Positions 17,530-25,692 of a stretch of 57,993 nt of DNA are shown here, piece by piece (within the stretch, counting starts at the first letter, position 1; the number at the start of each line of letters is the position of its first letter). The notes below the pieces were generated by a model. That model did not search any database. It worked only from the letters and a program-made list of their open reading frames with translations, and was not told where the DNA came from. A program made the translations under genes and the position numbers. The DNA lies in assembly GCA_019239425.1 (NCBI GenBank), contig JAFAZX010000007.1:1-57993 (forward strand). The letters are read 5' to 3'. This DNA is from Acidobacteriota bacterium. Lineage in GTDB: Bacteria; Acidobacteriota; Blastocatellia; Pyrinomonadales; Pyrinomonadaceae.

Positions 17530-17598
17530 TTTCACCACAGAGACACAGCTTCGGGCACGTAGTTCAGGAAGCTGTGTCTCTGTGTCTCTGTGGTGAAA
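17530..17598. repeat. octamer hairpin, family D, unequal arms
   Basis: Left arm 17530-17552 and right arm 17568-17598. The right arm carries one extra TCTCTGTG octamer compared with the left, so the arms differ by one repeat unit. It lies between the ABC ATPase gene and the beta-lactamase-like gene. Confidence 0.85.
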
Positions 17599-17637
17599 AG
17601 CTCTGGAAACATTCCGTCCCCGTGGGGGAAATAGTTC

Positions 17638-18555
17638 ATGCGAACATTCAAGATGGCCGTCGCACTCGCCACCATTTTGTGCGCCGTCGTTACCAACGCG
17701 CAGACGCCCGCGCCGACGCCGGAGCCGCCCAGGCCCGTGCCCGCGTGGCTCGACCGGCGCGTGCGGGCGGAGGTGGCGGGCTTCAAGGGGAACGTCTACC
17801 TGTACGCGAAGAACCTCGACACGGGCGCGGTGTACGACTTCGGCGGCGACGAGCCGGTGCGGACGGCGAGCACCATCAAGGTCGCCGTCATGGTCGAGGC
17901 GTTCGCGCGCGTCGCCGAGGGGAAGGCGAAGTGGTCGGACGAGCTGGTGCTGACGAAGGCCGCGCGCTACGCCGGCTCCGGCGTCTTGAACGAGTTGACC
18001 GACGGGCTGCGCCTCAGCCTGCGCGACGCCGTGACGCTGATGATGGAGCTGAGCGATAACACCGCCACCAACATGGTGCTCGACTACCTTTCCACCGACG
18101 CCGTCAACGCGCGGATGGAGTCGCTCGGGTTCAGGCAGACGCGCATCATGCGCCGCGTCGGCGGCGGGGGCGTGAGCAGGGAAGGGCAGCTCGAAGCCAA
18201 CAAGCGCTTCGGCCTCGGCCGCACGTCGCCGCACGAGATGGTCACGCTGTTGGAGAAGCTCGAGCGCGGCGAGGTCGTGAGTCCGGCCGCCTCGAAGGAG
18301 ATGATCGAACTGCTCAAGCGCGAGCAGGGGACGGACGGCATCTGGCGCAACCTCTGGCGCGTGCCGAAGGCGACGAAGTCGGGCGCGCTCGACGCGCTGC
18401 GCTCGAACGTCGGCGTCATCTACCACGCGCGCGGCCGCATCGCGCTCGCCGTCACCTGCGACGACATGCCCGAACCCGAATGGACGGTCGACAACCCCGC
18501 CCTCCTCCTCATGTCGCGCCTGTCGGAACTGGTCATCGACGGGCTCGGGAAATAA
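17638..18555 (+). CDS. class A beta-lactamase-like serine hydrolase
   Basis: 305 residues with a signal peptide (to about residue 21) and a Pro-rich linker. The penicillin-interacting motifs are present: S78TIK81 (SxxK), S139DN141 and K247SG249 (KTG equivalent). An omega-loop-like REGQLEANKR has Glu182 at the Glu166 position, but the usual Asn170 is replaced by Glu186. It may be a true class A beta-lactamase, or a related D,D-peptidase or esterase of the 'beta-lactamase class A' group. Resistance cannot be claimed from sequence. The gene stands alone between a hairpin and a convergent cupin gene. Confidence 0.8.
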   Translation: MRTFKMAVALATILCAVVTNAQTPAPTPEPPRPVPAWLDRRVRAEVAGFKGNVYLYAKNLDTGAVYDFGGDEPVRTASTIKVAVMVEAFARVAEGKAKWSDELVLTKAARYAGSGVLNELTDGLRLSLRDAVTLMMELSDNTATNMVLDYLSTDAVNARMESLGFRQTRIMRRVGGGGVSREGQLEANKRFGLGRTSPHEMVTLLEKLERGEVVSPAASKEMIELLKREQGTDGIWRNLWRVPKATKSGALDALRSNVGVIYHARGRIALAVTCDDMPEPEWTVDNPALLLMSRLSELVIDGLGK

Positions 18556-18574
18556 GCGCCGCCGCGAGCGGACG

Positions 18575-18913
18575 TTAAGCGGTGAGGGGGACGTAGTCGT
18601 ATTCGCCGACGCCCTGTAGGACGAGGAAGGTCGCCGACGACTCGCCGTCGTTGGCGACGAAGTGGGGGCGGCGCGGCCGGACGGAGTAGGTCTCGCACGG
18701 CCCGAGCCGCACCTCCTCCGACGGCCCGCGCAGGAGGAGTCTGATCCGCCCTTCGATCACGTAGAAGGTGTCCTGCACGTTCGAGTGGTAGTGCCAGGGC
18801 ACCGCCTGCGTCGGCGAAATCTGCAACTCGCTGATGCGAAACCCCGGGCGCTCGGCGTGCCGCGCGCGGCGCTCGACCTCGTAGAGTGGGCTCGCGTCAC
18901 TGTAAGTCTCCAT
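18575..18913 (-). CDS. small cupin-domain protein
   Basis: 112 residues forming one cupin barrel: VPWHYHSNVQDTFYVIEG supplies the HxH...E metal ligands of motif 1, and PRRPHFVAN the His of motif 2. ATG 18913 is chosen because GGAGGT lies 7 bases before it; the in-frame GTG 18922 overlaps that SD. Ligand unknown. Likely a soluble metal-binding sensor or small-molecule enzyme. Convergent with the beta-lactamase-like gene, 19 bases apart. Confidence 0.82.
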   Translation of the reverse strand: METYSDASPLYEVERRARHAERPGFRISELQISPTQAVPWHYHSNVQDTFYVIEGRIRLLLRGPSEEVRLGPCETYSVRPRRPHFVANDGESSATFLVLQGVGEYDYVPLTA

Positions 18914-19010
18914 CGCAGACACCTCCCGCCCACAGTTCTTATCTGAAAGAAGCGGGGCGCGTCAACGGTCTCGTTTGGGGGCGCGGGCGCCGCAGGCTTA
19001 AACTGGGCGC

Positions 19011-19889
19011 GTGGCGAACCCTTCGAAACGTCTGCCGGAGAACGTGCCGGGCGACTTCTACGTGGACGAGTCGTGCATCGACTGCGACGCGTGCCGCCAG
19101 ATCGCGCCTGACGTCTTCCGAGACCACGGCGAACAGTCGAGCGTCTACCAACAGCCGCGGACGGAAGCCGAGGTGCTCGGGGCGCTCAAGGCCATCGTCG
19201 CCTGCCCGACCGCCTCCATCGGGACGACGCGCGACTACGACGCGCGGCGCGGCGTCGAGGCCTTCCCCGAGCGAATGGACGAGAACGTCTACTACTGCGG
19301 CTTCAACTCCGAGTCGAGCTTCGGCGCGTGGAGCTACCTCGTCGTTCGTCCGGAAGGCGAGGGCGGCAACGTCCTCGTCGATTCGCCGCGGTTCACGCGC
19401 CCGCTCGTAAAGAAGATCGAGGCGCTCGGCGGCGTCCGCACGATCTTCCTCACGCACCGCGACGACGTGGCCGACCACGAAAAGTACGCGCGCCACTTCA
19501 AGGCCGCGCGCGTCATGCACAGGGACGACAACGCCGCGCGCTACGGCGTCGAGCACGTCGTCGGGGGGGAAGAGGCTGTGCGCTTAGACCGAGACCTCCT
19601 CGTCATCCCTACGCCCGGCCACACGCGCGGCCACGCCGTCCTGCTCTACCGCGACAAGTACCTCTTCACCGGCGACCACCTCGCCTGGTCGCCCGCGCGC
19701 CGGGCGCTCACGGCCTTCCGCAGCGCCTGCTGGTACTCGTGGCCCGTGCAGACGCGCTCGATGCGCCGCCTCCTCGGATACCGCTTCGAGTGGGTGCTGC
19801 CCGGCCACGGCCGCATACACCACGACACGGCTTCCGCGATGCGCAGACATCTGGAAGACTGCGTGAGGTGGATGGAGTCTTTCGGCTAG
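19011..19889 (+). CDS. ferredoxin-metallo-beta-lactamase fold fusion protein
   Basis: 292 residues. Residues 1-75 are a small ferredoxin (CIDCDACRQIAPDVF ... ACPTAS) with four Cys ligands for one cluster, possibly [4Fe-4S] or [3Fe-4S]. Residues ~90-292 are an MBL-fold hydrolase with an altered metal motif THRDDVADH in place of HxHxDH, then PTPGHTRGHAVL, FTGDHLAW and LPGHG. Proteins with this HRDD-VADH variant and N-terminal ferredoxin exist in bacteria and plants, but their reaction is unknown to me. Start is GTG 19011, with no strong SD. Its 3' end overlaps the opposite-strand gene by 4 bases. Confidence 0.85.
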   Translation: MANPSKRLPENVPGDFYVDESCIDCDACRQIAPDVFRDHGEQSSVYQQPRTEAEVLGALKAIVACPTASIGTTRDYDARRGVEAFPERMDENVYYCGFNSESSFGAWSYLVVRPEGEGGNVLVDSPRFTRPLVKKIEALGGVRTIFLTHRDDVADHEKYARHFKAARVMHRDDNAARYGVEHVVGGEEAVRLDRDLLVIPTPGHTRGHAVLLYRDKYLFTGDHLAWSPARRALTAFRSACWYSWPVQTRSMRRLLGYRFEWVLPGHGRIHHDTASAMRRHLEDCVRWMESFG

Positions 19890-20416
19890 GGGGCGGGTTC
19901 GGGCACGGGCGGCTTTTCGGCCGGCAGTCTGAGACGGCCCGCGGCCGCGGGGAAGAGTATCTTGAGCTTGGCCGGGTCGACGCTGCTCCCGCTCACGAAC
20001 TTCCACCTTCTGCCGCCGTCGGCCGAGACGCCGATCATATAGGTTTCGCTGACCATGACGCCGCCGGGCGTGCGCGCCCTCAGCTTCCCGGGCACGACCG
20101 CGTAGGTCTCGCGGCCGACGTTCAGCACCTGCGTCGGCGCTTCGTTGACGTAGGAGAGTAGCTCGAAGCCCTGCGCCTTCATCTCCGCGACGCCCTGTCG
20201 CAGAAAGGCGATGAGCTGTTCGCGCCCGCCGACCTTCGCCAGAAGCTTCGGGTGCGTGTAGTCGGCCAGGCGGGCGAAGTCTCCTTCGACGAAAGCCCGG
20301 CCGCACTCGTCGGCCTGCGCTTTCAGTTGCGCGGCCGCGGCGGCGCCGAGCCGCGCCTGACCGGCGGCGGTCGCGGCGGTCATAGAGATAAGGATTGTCG
20401 TAAGGATGACTTTCAT
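19886..20416 (-). CDS. secreted hypothetical protein (NTF2-like)
   Basis: 176 residues with a signal peptide (MKVILTTILISMTAATAAG). The mature part has a helix with ADECGRAFVEGDFARLADYTHP, then alternating strands (GRETYAVVPGKLRAR, YMIGVSADGGRRWKFVSG). This suggests an NTF2-like/DUF4440-like fold, as judged by pattern only. It ends in a Pro-rich tail. The last 4 bases overlap the convergent ferredoxin-MBL gene. No function assigned. Confidence 0.72.
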   Translation of the reverse strand: MKVILTTILISMTAATAAGQARLGAAAAAQLKAQADECGRAFVEGDFARLADYTHPKLLAKVGGREQLIAFLRQGVAEMKAQGFELLSYVNEAPTQVLNVGRETYAVVPGKLRARTPGGVMVSETYMIGVSADGGRRWKFVSGSSVDPAKLKILFPAAAGRLRLPAEKPPVPEPAP

Positions 20417-20477
20417 CGTGCGTATCGGCCTGCTTAGGTTAGGCGACTGACGGCGGCGGCGGTCGAAGCTTTCGGCC

Positions 20478-21212
20478 TCAAGGCATCTCGGCGAGCTTGG
20501 CGCGGAGGTCTTGGGTCTCCTGGCTCTGCGGCGCGATGCGCGAAAGCTGTTCGACGGCCTCTGAGAGGAGCGCCTTGTCCTGCTTGCGGAGGGCGGCGGC
20601 GGCGATGTTCTTCCAACTGTTGAGGTGGTCGGGGTCGAGCGCGATTGACTTGCGGTACTCGGCGACGGCGCGTTCGTAGTCGCCGCGGTTGAAGTGCGTG
20701 TTGCCGAGGTCTGTGCGCACGTCGGGCGAGTTGGGCTTGACGGCGAGCGCGCGCTCGTAGAAGGTCTGCGCCGCGGCGTAGTCGCTCGCGTCGTACTTGG
20801 CGTTGCCCGACAGGACGAGCGCGTCGAAGTCGTTGCCCTTCAGCTTGACCGCGCGGTCGGCGTAGAGCGCCGCCTTGTCGTTGTCGTGCAGGCCGTAGAA
20901 GACGCGCGCGGCCTCCAACTGCGTCTGGAAGTCCTGCGGCGCGCGGTCGGCCTTGTCCATCGCGCCCTGCGCCTCGGCCGAGGTCGAGGCCGGGGAATCG
21001 CCGCCGCCCGCGCCGGGGACTTCCGGGTGGCCCGGCGGCAGCTCGCCGCCCATCTGGTCGGGGCCGAGCGGGCGCGCGTCGCCGCCGCCGGCCGCCGCCG
21101 ACCGCGCCTGCGCGACCTGCGCCCGAGGCTCCGTGATGGCGTTGGTGATTAAGAACCCGACGATGAAACCGAGGACGATGCCGAGCGCGCAGAGGAGAAG
21201 ATTCTTAGACAT
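20478..21212 (-). CDS. membrane-anchored TPR protein (possible cytochrome c biogenesis partner)
   Basis: 244 residues. An N-terminal helix (LLLCALGIVLGFIVGFLIT) is followed by a low-complexity linker and about four tetratricopeptide units (YGLHDNDKAALYADRAVKL; YDASDYAAAQTFYERALAVKPNS; FNRGDYERAVAEYRKSIALDPDH). ATG 21212 starts the helix; an upstream TTG/ATG frame to 21242 is less likely. It is divergent from resB and has the same layout as the TPR protein at 24944-25678 on the other side of resB-ccsA. I infer a CcmI/NrfG-like apocytochrome-handling role for the pair. Confidence 0.8.
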   Translation of the reverse strand: MSKNLLLCALGIVLGFIVGFLITNAITEPRAQVAQARSAAAGGGDARPLGPDQMGGELPPGHPEVPGAGGGDSPASTSAEAQGAMDKADRAPQDFQTQLEAARVFYGLHDNDKAALYADRAVKLKGNDFDALVLSGNAKYDASDYAAAQTFYERALAVKPNSPDVRTDLGNTHFNRGDYERAVAEYRKSIALDPDHLNSWKNIAAAALRKQDKALLSEAVEQLSRIAPQSQETQDLRAKLAEMP

Positions 21213-21369
21213 ATAAGGTGACCCGGCGGGATGATAGCACACGCCCGACGCTGCCGCCCCGGCGGGGCATCGCCGGCGCGGCCGTCGGCAACCAAAGTGG
21301 GGGCGAACGACAGGGCGGGGGCTGTATCACGGGCGCCGCGCGCGCCACTGTTATGAAGGGCAAAGCAGG

Positions 21370-21398
21370 TTGCCGACCCGCGCGCATTTGGTTATTAT
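21370..21398 (+). promoter_or_regulatory. candidate sigma-70 promoter for resB
   Basis: TTGCCG (21370-21375) and TATTAT (21393-21398) are separated by exactly 17 bases and lie about 90 bases before the resB ATG. Judged by consensus only. The rest of the 276-base divergent gap shows no other feature I can support. Confidence 0.4.
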
Positions 21399-21488
21399 TC
21401 GGGGCGCACACGGTTTGGCGTCATCACTCGGGAAATTGCCCCGCGGGCCTCTTTCGTTCCGTTTCGGTTCGCCGCCCCTTTCATCAAA

Positions 21489-23177
21489 ATGTCAGCCATC
21501 GAAGAGACTAACGTTCTACCACGTGGCGGCACGACCGCGTCGAAGGAATCCCCCTCGGCGACGGAGAGGGTCGTGCTCGCGGCCGTCGGCGCGGTCATCG
21601 CGCTGTTGCCCCTGGTGCTGAGCAAGGCCCTGCCCGGCACCTTCGGCGAGGGCCTCTACAGCCCGACATACGCGGTCGCCACCCTCATCGTCACGGGCTG
21701 CGTCGCCTGGCTCGGGGGTAAGCAGACGCTCGACCTGCTCAGCTCGGTGCGCTTCGGCATCGTCCTGCTGGTCATGCTCGCCGCGGCCTGCATGGTCGGC
21801 ATGCTCATCATGCAGCAGAACGTGGACGGCTTCGACAAGTATTTCGCCGCCCTGACGCCCGCGTCGAAGTTCCTCCTCGGCAAGCTCGGCATCTTCGACA
21901 TCTACCACGCCTGGTACTTCAACGCGCTGCTGCTCGTCCTCTCGCTCAACATCGTGCTCGCCTCCATCGACCGCTTCCCCGGCGCGTGGACTTTCATCTC
22001 GCGCAAGAAGCTGGACGCCTCGGCCCACTGGCTGCGCGGGCAGAAGCCGAGCGCGACCGTGATGCTGAGCGCCGACAGTCAGGAGGAGGCCGTCAAGCGC
22101 GTCGCCGAGGCCTTCCGCCGGTCGCGCATGAAGCCGGTCGTGACGGAGAAGAAGGGGAAGACCTACGTCTTCGGCGAGCGCGGCGCTTGGAACCGCCTCG
22201 GCGCGTACGCCGTCCACGTCGCCCTGCTGACCATCTTCTTCGGCGGCTTCCTGACCTCGATGTTCTCGGTCAACGGGCAGATGCCCCTGGAGCCGGGCGC
22301 CACCTCGAACGAGCTGACCGAGACGGTCTTCGACCTCGACCAGCTCTCGCGCTCCGTGCGGCAAATCCCGTTCGATGTCGAGTGCACGGACATCGAGCAG
22401 AAGCTCATCCGCAAGGAGGGCGCCATCAGCTCCGACAACACGCTCGACTGGCTGACGCGCATCAAGATTAAAGACCCCGAGCGCGGCGAGACCGAGGCGC
22501 TCGTCCACCTCAACCGGCCCTACGACTACCGCGGCTACCGCTTCTTCCAGGCCAGCTTCATCGCCGACGGTAAGGCGCGCAACATCAAGCTCCAGGTCAC
22601 GCCGCAGGCGGGCGGCCAGCCGCAGGAGCTCGTCATCCCGCGCGACGGCGCGGCGACCCTGGCCGACGGGACGCGCGTCGAGTTCAAAGACTTCGCGGCG
22701 AACTTCACCGTCGGCGGCAACAGCACGGAGACGGACGGGAGCGTCTACAACCTCCCGGCGGCGACGCTGGCCGTCACGGCGCCCGGCGCCGCCGCGCCGA
22801 CCCGCGCCTTCGCCTTCACGCCCGAGATGGCCGAGCGCGCCCCGTTCGCGCGCCAGCCCGTCGCGGGCTACACGTGGCGGCTCGTCGATTTCGAGAAGGC
22901 GCCGCGCGCCCACATCCTCGCCGTCCAGAAAGACCCGGGCTCGAACGTTGTTTACGTCGGCTTCGCGCTGCTCGCGCTCACGCTCAGCGCCGTCTTCTTC
23001 TTCTCGCACGAGCGCGTCTGGGCGCAGGTCGAGGGGAAGGGGGACGGCCGCTTCGAGGTGGTGACGGGCGGCAACACGAACAGGAACCAACTTGGCTTCG
23101 AAGACCGCTTCTGGCAGCTCGCCGCGTCAATCGGCGGCGAGCTCTCGGACGCGAAGTCGGCGAAGCCGGCGAGGTGA
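21489..23177 (+). CDS. resB: cytochrome c biogenesis protein ResB (Ccs1)
   Basis: 562 residues. Four hydrophobic helices (about 30-55, 60-80, 95-115, 140-160) and a further one near residue 245 precede a large periplasmic domain with the ResB pattern (LNRPYDYRGYRFFQASF), closing with a last helix near residue 490. ResB and CcsA form system II cytochrome c synthetase, exporting heme and attaching it to CxxCH motifs. It is followed 7 bases later by ccsA. The multiheme cytochromes downstream are natural clients. Confidence 0.92.
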   Translation: MSAIEETNVLPRGGTTASKESPSATERVVLAAVGAVIALLPLVLSKALPGTFGEGLYSPTYAVATLIVTGCVAWLGGKQTLDLLSSVRFGIVLLVMLAAACMVGMLIMQQNVDGFDKYFAALTPASKFLLGKLGIFDIYHAWYFNALLLVLSLNIVLASIDRFPGAWTFISRKKLDASAHWLRGQKPSATVMLSADSQEEAVKRVAEAFRRSRMKPVVTEKKGKTYVFGERGAWNRLGAYAVHVALLTIFFGGFLTSMFSVNGQMPLEPGATSNELTETVFDLDQLSRSVRQIPFDVECTDIEQKLIRKEGAISSDNTLDWLTRIKIKDPERGETEALVHLNRPYDYRGYRFFQASFIADGKARNIKLQVTPQAGGQPQELVIPRDGAATLADGTRVEFKDFAANFTVGGNSTETDGSVYNLPAATLAVTAPGAAAPTRAFAFTPEMAERAPFARQPVAGYTWRLVDFEKAPRAHILAVQKDPGSNVVYVGFALLALTLSAVFFFSHERVWAQVEGKGDGRFEVVTGGNTNRNQLGFEDRFWQLAASIGGELSDAKSAKPAR

Positions 23178-23184
23178 TAAAGCG

Positions 23185-24858
23185 ATGAGCGAAGTTTTGA
23201 AGCAGCCGGCCGTCCTCGGCGCGCCGGAGGTGAACTTGAAGGGGGCGCGGCTCTCGTCCTACCTGCCCGCGGCCATCGCACTCGCGGGCGCGGTCGCGCT
23301 GATGCTCCTGCGGATTCAGTGGGGCCCCGCCGGCATCGTCAGGTCGGACAGCGGGCTGATGCTGTGCGCGCTCGCCGCGTACCTCATCGCCGCCGTCTTC
23401 TACCTGACGAACCTCTACGCGCCCTCGACGACCTTCGAGAAGATCGGCCTGGGCAGCGCGACCGTCGGGGTGATGATGAACCTCGGGAGCTGGCTCGTCC
23501 GCTGGGTCGCCTACCGCGAGCACGACGTGGCCATCTGGCTCCAGCAGGGCAAGCCGCAGGCGGAGTGGCCGTGGGTCTTCCGCAACATCCCGTTCGCGAA
23601 CCTTTACGATTTGTCGCTCGCGTTCGCCTTCGGCGCGGGCATCACGACGCTGCTCATCGCGCACCGGAAGAACTTCCGCTTCCTCGGCGCGGTCTCTCTG
23701 CCGCTGGCGTCGCTGATCCTGATCCTGGCACGCTTCATCGGCAGCGAGATCGGCGGCCTCCAGCCCGTGCTCGACTCCTACTGGCGGCCGATTCACGTCG
23801 GCATCGCGTCGCTCTCGTACGGCATCGCGCTCGTCTGCTTCGCGACGGCGGTCGTCTACCTCCTGAAGGACGGCGTGAAGACCGAGGCGATGGCCGTCTG
23901 GTCGAGCATCTTCGGCGTGGCCGTCATCGCGACCGTGAGCAAGGGGAGCGTGCTGTGGCTCGGGTCGGTGGGCTGGGGCTTCGAGACGGCCAACTTCGGC
24001 TCCTACGGCTCGGCCATCTTCATGCCGCCCCGCTTCGCCATGCCCCTGCGCGCGGAGGTGCCGTACGTCGGCTGGCTGCTGGTCGGCGCGGGCATCCTGC
24101 TGCTGGCCGTCGTCGCGCTCTTCTGCCGCTACCTCTACAGGGACGACCAGAGCGCGCAGAGGCTCGGCCATCACGTCCTGAAGGCCGCGCTCCTCTTGCA
24201 GGCGCTCGCCATCGTCGTCATGGTCTGGCAGGTCAAGTCCGTGACGAGCGTCGTGGCCTGCGCCGACGGCGCGCGACCGGCCGGGACGGCCTGCGTGAGC
24301 CGTCAGGGCTACTACATGTTCTGGAAGGAGATGGCGCAGAGTCAGGGGATGCGTCCCGAAGAGGTGCTGCGCGTCCCGCGCGCCGAGGCCGAGCGGAGGG
24401 CCGCGGCCTTCGTCCAGGAGAATCAGGGCCAGTTCTTCCTGAGCCTCAACGCCAACCCGGTCGAGCTGGCGATGCTCATCACCGCGTTCGCGGCGACGCT
24501 CTTCGTCATCATCTTCAGCTTCCGCACGGAGAGGCTGCGCGAGGCGCTGCCCGACAAGGAGAAGATCGACAGCCTGATGTACAAGACGGGCGGCGTGACC
24601 TTCGCGGGCCTCGCCCTGCTTTTGATGACGGGCGCGATCTGGGCGAACGAGTCGTGGGGGCGCTACTGGGGCTGGGACTCGAAGGAGACGGGCGCGTTCG
24701 TGGCGTGGCTGACCTACGGCGGCTTCCTCCACGTGCGCATCTCGCGCGGCTGGACGGGGCGCGCCGCGGCCTACTTCGCCGTCGTCGCCTTCCTGCTCAT
24801 CGTCTTCACCTACCTCGGCGTCAGCTACCTGCTGCCGGGCCTGCACTCTTACGCGTGA
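23185..24858 (+). CDS. ccsA: cytochrome c biogenesis protein CcsA (ResC), enlarged
   Basis: 557 residues, clearly longer than the ~320-400 of most CcsA proteins. The heme-handling WWD motif WGRYWGWDSKE lies near residue 490 with a following GGFLH histidine. The first helices include HVGIASLSYG with the conserved His. Between about residues 230 and 465 are extra hydrophobic segments and a loop with two Cys 12 residues apart (ACADGARPAGTAC, ~357-369). ATG 23185 with GAGGTG upstream is chosen; the frame open to 23092 overlaps resB. Works with ResB to ligate heme to apocytochromes. Confidence 0.9.
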   Translation: MSEVLKQPAVLGAPEVNLKGARLSSYLPAAIALAGAVALMLLRIQWGPAGIVRSDSGLMLCALAAYLIAAVFYLTNLYAPSTTFEKIGLGSATVGVMMNLGSWLVRWVAYREHDVAIWLQQGKPQAEWPWVFRNIPFANLYDLSLAFAFGAGITTLLIAHRKNFRFLGAVSLPLASLILILARFIGSEIGGLQPVLDSYWRPIHVGIASLSYGIALVCFATAVVYLLKDGVKTEAMAVWSSIFGVAVIATVSKGSVLWLGSVGWGFETANFGSYGSAIFMPPRFAMPLRAEVPYVGWLLVGAGILLLAVVALFCRYLYRDDQSAQRLGHHVLKAALLLQALAIVVMVWQVKSVTSVVACADGARPAGTACVSRQGYYMFWKEMAQSQGMRPEEVLRVPRAEAERRAAAFVQENQGQFFLSLNANPVELAMLITAFAATLFVIIFSFRTERLREALPDKEKIDSLMYKTGGVTFAGLALLLMTGAIWANESWGRYWGWDSKETGAFVAWLTYGGFLHVRISRGWTGRAAAYFAVVAFLLIVFTYLGVSYLLPGLHSYA

Positions 24859-24860
24859 GG

Positions 24861-24940
24861 AGGGTCTTGGGTGCTGGGTGCTAGGTGCTGGGTAAAACCT
24901 GTTCTTCCCGAGCACCCGGCGCCCAGCACCCAGCACCCCT
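24861..24940. repeat. heptamer hairpin, family B
   Basis: Left arm 24861-24893 and right arm about 24907-24940, both GGGTGCT-type heptamers with a few mismatches. It fills the gap between ccsA and the TPR gene and ends 3 bases before ATG 24944. The loop edge (GGGTAAAA...GTTCTTCCC) is shared with the hairpin at 12781. Confidence 0.85.
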
Positions 24941-24943
24941 TTT

Positions 24944-25678
24944 ATGAACAGAGAGAACTTCCTCTTCGCGGCGGTCGGGCTGCTGCTCGGGTACATCGTC
25001 GCGTTCCACCTCGTCGTGTACGTGAACCAGAATCACGCCGCGCCGGCCGCGGGCGTTGCGGGCGCTTCCGCGGCGGAAGGGCTGCCGGCGGATCACCCTT
25101 CGGTCTCGGGCGAAGGCGGGGCGGAGAGGCGGCAGCTCCTGGCGGACGCGGAGCGGGCGGCGGGCGAGGCGCGCAAGACGCCGGACGACTTCGACGCGCA
25201 GGTCAAGGCCGGCGAGGGCTACTTCCGCGCGGGCAGCTTCGAGGACGCCATCGACTTCATGACGCGCGCCAACAAGCTGCGCCCCGACGACTACTCGACG
25301 GTCGTCCGCCTCGGCAACTTCTACTCGTCGGCGGGCCGCTTCGAGGACGCGGCGCGCTGGTACACGGCCGCGCTCGCCAAGCGCCCCGAAGACTGCGACG
25401 CGCGCTCCGAGCTGGCGCTCACCTTCTTCCTGCGCAAGCCGAGCCAGCCCGAAAGGGCCGTCGGCGAGCTGCGCCGCTGCCTCGACAAAGACCCGAACCA
25501 CGTCCCGAGCCTGCACAACCTCGCGCTGATGCTCATGGAGACGAAGCAGTACGCCGAGTCTGAGGCCACGCTCGCGCGACTTGAGAAGTTGGACCCGACG
25601 TACGAAGACCTCCCGCGCCTGCGCGAGCGACTCCGCGCCGCCCGCGCGGGCGCGCAGCAGAAGTCGCCGACCGACTGA
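24944..25678 (+). CDS. membrane-anchored TPR protein, second copy
   Basis: 244 residues: N-terminal helix (FLFAAVGLLLGYIVAFHLVVYV), short linker, then TPR units (YFRAGSFEDAIDFMTRANKLRPDD; YSSAGRFEDAARWYTAALAKRPED; ERAVGELRRCLDKDPNH; ETKQYAESEATLARLEKLDPT). Same length and layout as 20478-21212. Both carry the PADHP or PPGHP motif in the linker (LPADHPSVSGEGG against LPPGHPEVPGAGG), so they are paralogues. Position next to ccsA suggests a role in apocytochrome c delivery, by analogy with CcmI/CcmH TPR domains. Confidence 0.82.
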   Translation: MNRENFLFAAVGLLLGYIVAFHLVVYVNQNHAAPAAGVAGASAAEGLPADHPSVSGEGGAERRQLLADAERAAGEARKTPDDFDAQVKAGEGYFRAGSFEDAIDFMTRANKLRPDDYSTVVRLGNFYSSAGRFEDAARWYTAALAKRPEDCDARSELALTFFLRKPSQPERAVGELRRCLDKDPNHVPSLHNLALMLMETKQYAESEATLARLEKLDPTYEDLPRLRERLRAARAGAQQKSPTD

Positions 25679-25692
25679 CCCGGACAAACCCG

